Part shown: in pieces, positions 31,951 to 41,104 of the stretch
Numbering within the stretch: position 1 is the first letter of the stretch
Layout of the letters: each line of letters opens with the position of its first letter
Assembly (NCBI GenBank): GCA_963555705.1
Contig: OY743190.1
Span: 35,198,929-35,262,928, forward strand
Length of the DNA: 64,000 nucleotides
Reading direction: 5' to 3'
Origin: Ligustrum vulgare
Lineage: Eukaryota; Streptophyta; Magnoliopsida; Lamiales; Oleaceae
Translations under genes and position numbers: made by a program
Notes under the pieces: generated by a model
What the model was told of the DNA's origin: nothing
Database searches by the model: none
The model's input: the letters and a program-made list of their open reading frames with translations, nothing else

Positions 31951-33739
31951 CTATCCGCTTGGGCTACTCAACTCTCTTTTTTCTCTCTCATCAACCTCCC
32001 TTTTGAGTTTCATTTGATCTTTATAAACCTCCTCCGGACTCAAGGGTAATAAGACCACTTGCTTCCCATCCACTTGGAAGCTATACCTATTTTTTCTCCC
32101 ATCATAAGTCATCTTTCGATCATTTTGCCACGGTCTTCCCAAGATAATGTGAGTAGCTTGCACGGGCACAACATCATAAAGTACTTGGTCACTATAAGTG
32201 CCAATGCGGAAGGTAAGAAGGACTTGCTTAGTCACCCTCACCTCTCCATAGTCGCTCAACCATTGTAGCTTGTAGGGGCTTGAGTGCTTCTTCATTGGTA
32301 GCTTCAACCTCTCCACCATGCTAGCACTAGCCACATTTGTGCAACTACCCCCATCAATAATAATACTACATGCTATATCATTAACAAGGCACCGGGTATG
32401 GAAAATATTTTCCCTTTGCTTTTCAACCTCACCAATCTTAGATTGGGCATTGAGAGCCCTCATGATGACCAAGGACTTAGGTGGGCTAACAACCCCTTCC
32501 ACTTCCACTTCATCACTATCACTCTCATTTTCCACCAAATTTCGCCCTTCTTCGTTCTCATCTTCGGAATACCACTCCCCATTCCGAATGACCATCATCC
32601 TATTATTTGGACAATCACGAGAACAATGCCCCCTACCCGGACACTTGAAACATTCACCATCCCTACTTCTCGAGGCAGTTGAACCGACATTGGGCTTGTC
32701 TTTATAGACCACAATTTCCTTCCCTTTGGGCGGTCCACTCTTCTCCAAAGGAGTTTCCCTATCAATCCTCTCATTACCCCCATCGGGATTTCCAAGTTGA
32801 GCTAGAGCCCCCGGTGTACTTTTCTTGCCCCTTTTTCTTGAATCGACCTCCACTTTGATAGCCATGTGCACCAATTCCTCCATCTCCACATAATGGTGCA
32901 ATTCTACTACATTGGCTATCTCTCTATTCAAGCCACTAAGAAATTGAGCCATAGTGGCCTCCCTATCTTCTTCTATATTTGTCCTCATTAGGGCCTTCTC
33001 CAAATCCTTATAATAATCTTCAACACTCCTAGTCCCTTGCTTAAGAGTTTGCAACCTTTGATATAGCCCTCTACAGTAATGGTTGGGCACAAACCTCTTC
33101 TTCATGAGGCTCTTCAACTCACCCCATGTGTTCACACCCCCCTCATAGTTCCTCCTCCTCGTGAGTAATAAATTATCCTACCAAGCTAGCGCGTAGTCGG
33201 TAAATTCTACCACCGCTGGCTTGACCTTCTTCTCCTCGGAGTACCTATGGCATTCAAAAATTAACTCCATTTTCCTTTTCCACTCCAAATATGCATCGGG
33301 GTCACTTTTCCCATGAAATGAAGGGATCTTCATCTTGATGCTATCAATATTTTCATCTTTCCCATCTCTACCTCTATGCTCCCTCGGATATCCCCGATCA
33401 AATTCCCTATCATAGCGCCCTCCTCTATTCTTACCCATGTTCCAATTTTGGTCACTACCTCCTTCACTCTCAATCTCATCCACATCCACATCCTCATCTC
33501 CCCCTCATTTCAACATTACCCCTTGGAGGTGGATCCTCCCTCCTTGCCTCTAACCTATCCAATCTTCCTCCTATTGCCTCCATTTGTCTCATCATTATAG
33601 ATGTTGCCCCCGCTTGCCTATTCATGCCAACCAAAAGGGTTTGTAAGGTATCTCGCATTTCTTGAGTTTGGGCATTAGAATCTTTCCCACTTGAAGTGTG
33701 TGTATTAGCCATAAAGTGCAAGGATGCAAGTGTCCTCAC
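31951..33739 (-). pseudogene. Ty3 gag, zinc knuckle and aspartic protease
   Basis: Gag starts in the frame 33739-33494 (MRTLASLHFMANTHTSSGKD), shifts to 33489-33178 (IPSFHGKSDPDAYLEWKRKM) and again to 33135-31951 (KRFVPNHYCRGLYQRLQTLK, SVEDYYKDLEKALMRTNIEE). The zinc knuckle CFKCPGRGHCSRDC (CX2CX4HX4C) is near 32650. The protease active site reads IIDGGSCTN near 32355 (DGGS in place of the common DSGA/DTGA), with ILGRPW downstream as in Ty3 proteases. Separate frames and a stop between them indicate decay. Confidence 0.92.
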
Positions 33740-34359
33740 AAGATATTTTTCTCTCGTGTTTCACTCCAAATAGGATTTTACCCTCAATTGAGCTCACCAC
33801 TCTTGCCTTTTTCCACTCATAAGTTCACTTATCAAGTTTTTTCAAGGAAGGTAACCAACTAGATCGAGATAATTAATCCTTGTAAAGTCAAAAATTCACC
33901 ACCAAACAAGAAGGGATTTTAAAGTGACTAGACACAATAGCAACTGGAATTTCTTTGCTTGCTACCATACAAGAGATATGAAAAATTCGATTTATATTAC
34001 AAGGTTTTCAAGAGTGGGATCACAATGTAATTGGTAATGGAACAAGTAGCCAACTAGGAGTATTTTGGTATTTGCAAAGTAAAATTTAACATGAAGTTTT
34101 TCTTTGGAACATTTTGTCAAACACTTTGAATGCACACATTGAGTAACATAGGAATTTGTCAAGTGTTTGTCCAAATGTACCCTAACTAATCAAATATGAC
34201 AACAACAATGACCCAATGTAGAGGGATCAACCAAAGCTCAAGACAACATCATACTTTGTGTAGTTTTCATTTTTTTTTTTTTTTTTTTTTTGAATAACAA
34301 AAATAACAAGAATTTAAAGGATAGATATATCAATTTTAGAGCCAAACTCTGATACTAAA
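33740..34359 (-). other. 5' untranslated region of the Ty3 element and primer-binding site
   Basis: About 620 bp between gag and the 5' LTR with an A run near 34275 (read on the minus strand). The primer site (minus TTAGTATCAGAGTTTGGC, 34342-34359) abuts the LTR. No gene. Confidence 0.7.
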
Positions 34360-35105
34360 TGATGTGAACCCTTTTGGTATATTGACCAAAAATTCCCATA
34401 CTAATTGGAATCTACCCAAGAAAGCTAAAATCGATATGAAGACACCTTAACCCAAGTTCAAATCCCACCAAAAATTCATAGGTTAAGGAATCAAGCCCAA
34501 TGGATAAAGATTAAAAAAATTTCAAGGTGGTGGAAATCAATAACATCACAAGAATATAATTACTCAAAATGAAGTTCAATAACTTTCAAGAAATTACAAG
34601 AGGAAGGGAAGATTTACCTTACCTAAAGTGTTCTTGACACCATTCTCAATCAATGTTAAAAGCTAGGGTTCTTGGGTCAAGAGGTAATGAATATATATTA
34701 CAAAACTTGGGAATAAATCAAAAACTGGATAATTGCATAAAAAATCCCACGTTTTTAGGTTCAGCCTGTTTCGATCGACCGATACAGTCGACTGAAACAG
34801 TTTCGATCGATCACACGGTCGAACGAAGTGACTCTTTCGGTGGAACGGTGATCAGCCAAACCCGCCGAGGCTACCCTTGAAAATCCTACAGACTTTCGGT
34901 CGACCGAAAGTTCCTGAGCTTCAAAATTTATGTAATTGACTTCGATTTTGCTCTCTTCGAGTTAGACTTGATTTTGGAGCTTGTAAATGAGTCCCACTAT
35001 CGACTCTTGAACCTTTCTGACCTTTGACCTCGTCATGGGCCCACGGGAACATGAATTGAGGGCTGACTTCCTTGATTCGCGGGTTGACTTCCTTGGTTCC
35101 CATCA
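34360..35105 (-). repeat. 5' LTR of the Ty3 element
   Basis: 746 bp, TGATG...CATCA. Ends at the copia junction; the outer 5 bp repeat ACAGC follows. Confidence 0.93.
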
Positions 35106-36150
35106 ACAGCCTTAGAGGATAACATTCCAGTTCTGTCTAAGATGTCAAGAATATACTTGCGTCGTGATAGAAAGAGACCACGTGTACTGGAGATGACTTC
35201 CATGCCCAGAAAGTAATAAAGATCACCCATGTCCTTAAGTGAAGAACGATCAGCAAGTTTCTTAGTACAATGAGAAATAGCAGCACATGAGTTACCTGTC
35301 AATATAATGTCGTCAACTTAGATAAGAAGAAATAAAACCATGGAATGCTGACGAAGGAAGAATAGTGATGTATCTTCCCTCAAATTTTTAAACCCAATAC
35401 TAAGGAGGAACTACTTAAGCCCAGAGTACCAACGAGGAGCCTGCTTAAGGCCAGAGAGGAACCTTTGTAGATGGAAGACAAAATCTGGGAACTACTGATT
35501 AATAAACACCGGAGGTTGTTGCATATATACATTCTCAGTCAAAGAACCATGTAAAAATGCATTATTGATTTCCAGTTGTTTGAGATTCCATCCACGCATA
35601 ACAGAGAGTGAAAGAATCAGCCGAATAGTGGATGGTTTGACAACCGGACTGAAAGTATCACCAGAGTCTATTCCGGGGTGCTGAAGAAAACCTTTCTTGA
35701 CAAGGTGCGCCTTATATTTATCACGAGACCCATTAGCTTTCCTCTTTATGCGGAAGATCCACTTGCAACGAATTACATTTTAAAGGTGTCTCGAGGTACA
35801 AGAGTCCACGTGCCATTTTTAAGAAGTGCATTGTACTCATCACACATGGATTTACACCAATTAGAGTCCTTCATGGCCTGGATGGCTGTGGTTGGTTCCC
35901 GAAGGGGTTGAAAATGTGTGGCTGAGGCATGGTGAGCGATTTTGCTATGGGTGGCATGGGATGAGTTGACTGGGAGCGCGAGATTGTGGTGGTTGAACCG
36001 GCCGAGTGATAGAGGAAGAGGACGGATGGGGGCAATCTGAGTTGGGAGAGTCATTGGTAGAAGCTGGAGAGGTAGGTAAATTGTTTAACTAGCCAGACAG
36101 ATCATGCATGGAGGGTGGAGAGTGGAGTATTTGTGCAAGGCTTCGAGTGG
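35106..36150 (-). pseudogene. copia reverse transcriptase (upstream of the Ty3 insertion)
   Basis: The frame 36054-35773 gives the start of RT (AIQAMKDSNWCKSMCDEYNA, LLKNGTWTLVPRD). The middle (35770-35310) is broken by shifts and stops but keeps copia text in places. The frame 35302-35110 gives DRSSLKDMGDLYYFLGMEVI, SRRKYILDILDRTGML and stops at the Ty3 LTR after SSKAV. The YVDD block lies in the damaged part near 35310-35330 (plus strand GTCGTCAACTTAGATAAG). Confidence 0.88.
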
Positions 36151-36153
36151 GAC

Positions 36154-37510
36154 TCATATGTTCGGGTGTGTTTGGTGATGTGTGAAATGGGTGGGGGAGG
36201 GTGGATGTATTGTCAAGGAAGGACTAGGAACAGGATTGTTGGCATGCTGGGTATTAGTGGTGATGGGGGGAGATGTTGTGGTGGAGGGAAGGGAGGAGTC
36301 TGGACGGGTGAATACTTTTGGTGAGGATTCGGGTGTAGCAAATTGGAGTAGTGGGCTAGGACTAGTTGAGGGTGATGACAGACAGGGAGTAGCAGAGACA
36401 GGGTCCAAGCCGATGGGTGCAACATCAGATGACAGTGTGCGCAAGCCATTGCCAAAGCCTTCGGAACCAGTGACCATAGGAGGAGCTAAAGAGATGGAAC
36501 ATGGTGCTATGGGTGATGGACAGGATGTTTCAATGCCTGAAGAAAGCGAGGAAGGGGTAGCAAAGGGGAACACATGCACGGCGAATGTGACATGACAACT
36601 TGTATAGACACGACCAGTGGGAATGTCGAGGTAATAGTAGGCACTTTGGGAGAGACTGTAACCAAGAAATACAAACGGTTTTGGAACGAGATTGGAGTTT
36701 GTGGGAGTTATATGGATGTAGCCACAGGGAGCAGAGGCACCCAAACACCCGTAGTTTGGAGAAATTTGGAGGGGAGCAATGAAGTTTTTCATGAGAGGTG
36801 AGATATTGGAGGTTGATTTTAGGAAGACGGTTCATCAAATAGGTAGTAGTGGTGAATGCTTATGGCCAAAAATGCATGGGAATTGAGGCATGCTGAAGGA
36901 GTGTTAAACCAATTTCAACGATGTGGCGATGTCGCCGTTCAGAATAATCGTTGTGTTTTGGTGTATGAGGAGGAGTGGTGAGATGGATGAAGTCATTTTC
37001 CGAAAGATACGATGTGAGGGCAATATATTCACGAACATTGTCCATAAATAACGTGACAATGGGGGAATTGAAAAACTTTTCAATAAGGCCATGAAATTTA
37101 ATAAAAGTGTCACGCACGTCAGATTTTCTTTTCAAAGGATAGAGCCAAATATATTTAGTGAAGTGATCAATGAACACAACATAGTATTTATATCCTTCGG
37201 TGGAGACAATAGGAGAAGTCCATAAATCAGAGAAAATAACTTGTAAGACACAGTAGAATTGGAAAATGGCAATTTGTGACTTTTATTGCAGTTGCAAGAA
37301 TTAAAATTGAACAACGAATGCTAAAATGACGATAAAGATAAATAATTGCTAGCTACTAAATGTCGTAAAATTTTAGGAGAGAAATGCCCCAAGCGTAGAT
37401 GCCATGTGTCTAGGTTAGTGGAGATAGAGGAGAAAGCGGTCACTGGTTTCGATGGAGTGGATGGAAGTGCATACATGCCATCTTTAAATGGTCCCTGTAG
37501 GATTGGAGCT
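36154..37510 (-). pseudogene. copia integrase
   Basis: The frame 37177-36860 holds the integrase core: FIDHFTKYIWLYPLKRKSDV, FKFHGLIEK or IKFHGLIEKFFNS, IVTLFMDN, then PHTPKHNDYSERRHRHIVE, which carries the Glu region of D,D(35)E. Frames 36838-36530 and 36792-36154 cover the C-terminal extension (KLRVFGCLC, SHKLQSRSKTVCI, YLDIPTGRVYTSCHVTF) and the proline/serine-rich linker before RT. Several frameshifts; inactive. Confidence 0.9.
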
Positions 37511-37515
37511 CCAGT

Positions 37516-38931
37516 CTAGAAATTTTTCACAACAAAAGAGGTCGGTAAGAATTCAATACTGGCATTATTTTGTGAGCAAAATTGAGAAATAGAGATTAAA
37601 TTACGAGCAATTTGGGGAACACAAAGGATATTAGAAAGTAAAAATTTAGAGTTATGAGAGTGAACATGAGTTTGACCAGTGTGAGTAATTTGTAAACCAT
37701 TACCATCACCAATTTGGACGTTGTCTGGCCCATAGTAATTGGAGTGAAGAGAGAGATTTCCAAGGTCGTTGGTTATGTGGTGGGATGCGCCAGAGTCAAG
37801 AAGCCAATTTGGACTAAGTTGTGTTGTGGGGTTGGCAGCCAAATGGGCTTGGTATTGTCGTGGCTGATGATTGGAAGTGGGGTTTGATAGAATTGGTGAG
37901 TGACGATAGGCATTGCAGCGTTTGGCTGAATGTCCCTGTTCGCCACATAATTGGCATTTTCCAAGGTATGGTCGAGGGGAATAATTGGTGTTATTGTTAT
38001 TACGAGATCGGGAGTTGTTTGTTGAGGAACGGGGCTGATTATTGGAATTGGGCCGAGGTCCATTGGAAGAAAAGTTGTTTGGCCATGAGGTAGGGTTGGT
38101 CTGAGATGCTTGATTGGCAGTGATTGGTTGGAAAGGAGAAGAGGCAATGGAATGACGTTGAATTTGAGTTTCTCTAGTAACAAGTTTCTCGTGTAACTCA
38201 TCAAATGTGACGAGCACGAACGGCCTCTGCCAGGCCATTGTATTCAGGGCCAAGCCCAAAAAGTATGTGGAGAACCAATTCATCCGGATCAGGTGGAGTA
38301 TTCATGAGAGTGAGGTTGTCAACAATACTCTTGACGCCATGCATATATTCGGTTATGGTGGCATCACCCTTTTGAAGATTACCGAGGGAATTTTTGAGGT
38401 GCATGATATGTCCATGTGAGGGTCTAGCGTAAGTATTGTTAATTGTAACCCACGCTTCAGCGCCGTTTTTGCTGCAACAATGAAAGAAACCAAATTTGGC
38501 GAAATAGAGTTGACTATAGCATTGAGTAGAAGTTGATCTTGCCGAATCCAATGTGCATATTCGGGATTGAGAGTGGTTGTGACTCGTGTGGGGTTGTTAT
38601 TGTCTGTGTTTTGTATGGGGTTAGTGCTGGCCGTGAATTTTGCTGGACAGGAAAACGTTCCATCTACAAAACCGAGATCAAAGCCCACGAGTAGGCTGTG
38701 AAAACAGGAAAACGTTCCATCTACAAAACTGAGATCAAAGCCCACGAGTAGGCTGTGAAATTGGATGTGCCAAGCAGGAAGGTTTGTTGGTGTGAGTTTG
38801 ATGGTTAGTTGAGCATGAGCATTGATAATGACAGGAGGATTCGGGACAGTGGGAGAGGATGGTGCTGGAAGGTTGGTATATGTGGGAGTTTGGTTGGTGG
38901 GTAGAAGAGTGGACGAATTTATCGAGGTCAT
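37516..38931 (-). pseudogene. copia gag and protease
   Basis: Gag begins MTSINSSTLLPTNQTPTYTN at 38931. It contains an exact-length 57-bp tandem duplication (38647-38703 and 38704-38760) giving FHSLLVGFDL twice. It shifts frame near 38470 and 38240. The zinc knuckle CQLCGEQGHSAKRC lies near 37930 and the protease active site WLLDSGASHHIT near 37785. The reading frames overlap with shifts, so no single polyprotein is possible. Confidence 0.92.
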
Positions 38932-38954
38932 GATCGAGGCTTATTGAACGTAGA

Positions 38955-38966
38955 GCTCTGATACCA
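38955..38966 (-). other. primer-binding site (initiator tRNA-Met)
   Basis: The minus strand reads TGGTATCAGAGC, complementary to the 3' end of plant initiator tRNA-Met and immediately internal to the 5' LTR. It fixes the LTR boundary at 38967. Confidence 0.95.
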
Positions 38967-39240
38967 TAAAGAAACTCACAGAACAGTAGATGAAATTTTC
39001 ATATATATTAATGAAGAAGAAGACCCTTTTTATACAGATATATACTCGGCTTCTGCTGGTGCTTTTGTAGCCCTAGTATAAGAAAATGAAGATCTCCTAA
39101 TGACAGTGAACTACTTACCCTAATGAGTTACAATAGATATATGGTAAATTAACCAAAATTCTAGGGATCATACATATCAAAGAATATACACATACTGAAT
39201 AAAAGATTGGGATAATATATAAAAATATTATGTTCCAATA
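38967..39240 (-). repeat. 5' LTR of the copia
   Basis: 274 bp, pairs with 25287-25559. The following GTTTG is the target duplication. Confidence 0.94.
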
Positions 39241-39670
39241 GTTTGTACTAATTTATTTAACCATCATTAATATGGAGTAATTACTCATCCAGGTAGATGT
39301 TCTTTAATCGTAAGCCTTCATAAAACACTAATGTGTAGAACTGGTAAAAGCAAGAACAGTGAATTCATCTGTCACTTTAGATCTAGATATTCAGAGAAAC
39401 ACAAGATCTACCAGGGAATTTGTCAGGAGAATTGGGTACAATATATAATTCTAACAGGTACTGCAAACAAACGTGTTGGTTGGTTAGACGATCATGCAAG
39501 TAGAGGATCGGGAATTAGACTTCAGGGAGGATACAACATCTTCAATTCAATATGATTCAATTCTTGGAAATGTGAATACCGTAAAACGTAATACACCCTG
39601 CATTGTTAGTTTGTTACAACTACAAGAACATAATGAAAACAATATTGGTAGAAAGTCAGCAATATATCGT

Positions 39671-41057
39671 CTAAGGTGTCGAAAGAAGGTTGCCTTCCTT
39701 GATGAGCACAAATACACTACCTCCATCACCTTTTGAAATGCGAAGCTCGTCGTCAAGGTACGTTGTTAGAAGCCATGACTCGGCATTGCTGTTGGAGAGA
39801 GAGAATTTCAGCGGTGGACGGCTAGAAATGGTCTTTGCAACAGAAGAAGCCGTATCCTCGACAGAAGTGAGCAAAACTTTGAAGGATGACAGATCAAACT
39901 TTTGCCCCAGAAATTCGACATTTTCAGCAAATGAAAGGGAATCTGTCAACTGGGGAGTGCCAATGACGCCTTCTTCAAATTTAATCTACAAATCAGTATT
40001 GGAAAAGTGAAAACTTAGAGCTTAAGCATCATTGGTTTATGTCTGAAACTAGGCAATAACAAAATATGAACTAATTAGTTGATCATCGTGGGATTTATCT
40101 ATGGACTGTAGAAGATGAAGGAAGTGTCCAACGATATTAGTGAGCTTTTTAAGTTTTACAGACAAGAAATGATTAAAAGATGTAAAAATCTAGGAACATG
40201 GAGAACCTGCACGCGTTTGGGACTTCGAACTTCAAATTTTGCATTGGTGGTTATTGCAGTGGTTACCAATGGTCCAGCAAAGAGTACTGTGTTCTGGACT
40301 GTGAAATTTTCCGAGTCGATGGTCTGCGATATCTCTTCAAGGCTCAGTAACGGCACTTGGGCGCCGCTTGATAACAAAGGAAACAAACCCACAAAGGTTG
40401 TGTACCTGCAACGCCTCACAAAAATAAAAATTTAAGTGTAACTATGTGCATATTAATCATAGCAACAAGTTACCGGGTCTTCTTTTTTGGCCTTTAGAGT
40501 TGAGAATATGACATCGGCATAAGTCCGGATACATAATTCAGAGTCTGTTTGGTAATGGTGGTTTTGGTTGAATTTTGGATTTTTTTTGGAGAATGTATAG
40601 TTGGGTAATAGTTTAAAAGTATGAAAAATAATGAGTCTCGTATAAATGTGTGATTGAAAATGAATTTGTGAGGAAAAGTGAAAATATTACCATTATCGAA
40701 CAAATCTACATATTGTGAAGTAAGGATGATGAAATATTAGATTCACTCAACAGCTAGATAAGTGACAAAACTAACAATTTTTTAGATATATAAACCAATA
40801 TTTTACTTAGAAGTTCAAAAAGACAAAGGTTGTGTTTAATTGAGAAGATGAAAAATAGGTGGAAAGAAAAATAATTTTCAGGAATTGAATTGCTTAGAAA
40901 TTATTTTTGTGGAAAATATAATTAAAAGTGTTTGATTTGATTAATTTTCTAGGTTGAAAGAGTGAGGAATTTTTCAAACTTTATTATTTAATTGTCATTA
41001 TTTTTCATAGCAAATAAAGCAAAATTTAGTTATTTTAGTAAAAAAATTTGTTTTTTC

Positions 41058-41104
<47 letters not shown>

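Larger units (their letters stand above)
26292..35105 (-). mobile_element. Ty3/gypsy retrotransposon nested in the copia
   Basis: LTRs at 26292-27026 and 34360-35105 begin TGATG and end CATCA. Flanking target copies GCAGC (26287-26291) and ACAGC (35106-35110) differ at one base. A degenerate tRNA-Met-type primer site lies beside the 5' LTR (about 34342-34359, minus TTAGTATCAGAGTTTGGC). A polypurine tract AAGAGGGAGGGGA lies beside the 3' LTR (27027-27041). Domain order PR-RT-(RH)-IN is that of Ty3. It has itself received a hAT MITE (27301) and a solo LTR (28003) and has lost RNase H. Confidence 0.94.
25287..39240 (-). mobile_element. Ty1/copia retrotransposon with both LTRs, containing a nested Ty3 element
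   Basis: 273/274-bp LTRs at 25287-25559 and 38967-39240 bound it. Target duplications GTTTG (25282-25286 and 39241-39245) are perfect. A primer-binding site complementary to initiator tRNA-Met lies next to the 5' LTR (38955-38966), and a polypurine tract next to the 3' LTR (25560-25580, minus-strand TTGAGGGGGCA). Gag, protease, integrase, RT and RNase H are in copia order on the minus strand. Removing the 8.8 kb Ty3 insertion leaves about 5.1 kb, a normal copia length. It interrupts the last codons of the OFP pseudogene. Confidence 0.95.
24255..39270 (+). pseudogene. OFP: OVATE family protein (OFP) gene, disrupted by nested transposons
   Basis: OFPs are plant nuclear transcriptional co-repressors with a C-terminal OVATE domain. 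Three blocks remain. Block 1 (24255-24576) reads RCKALCCSCRLSVSSSEEE, SNSFRFPTISIIAHAMVQER, LDQMIRERR, then YDPIEDFRQSMEKMMMLM. Block 2 (25180-25286), after a MULE-like insertion, reads VNRIREAKDF and, one base shifted, LIFYLTMNSEEYQGIILEVF and HEV. Block 3 (39246-39270), after the copia insertion, reads CTNLF and stops at TAA 39268-39270. DPxEDFxxSM and the MNSEEYxxIILEVFxEVC ending identify the domain. Frameshifts near 24520 and 25215 and stops around 24455-24485 show it was already decaying or decayed afterwards. The N terminus left of 24255 was not recognised. It is tail-to-tail with the fibrillin gene. Confidence 0.85.

Noticed and set aside
32318..32707. 129-codon plus-strand frame
   Set aside because: Antisense shadow of the Ty3 gag/protease frame, which has a zinc knuckle and a protease motif.
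36182..36595. 137-codon plus-strand frame
   Set aside because: Antisense shadow of the proline/serine-rich linker of the copia pol.
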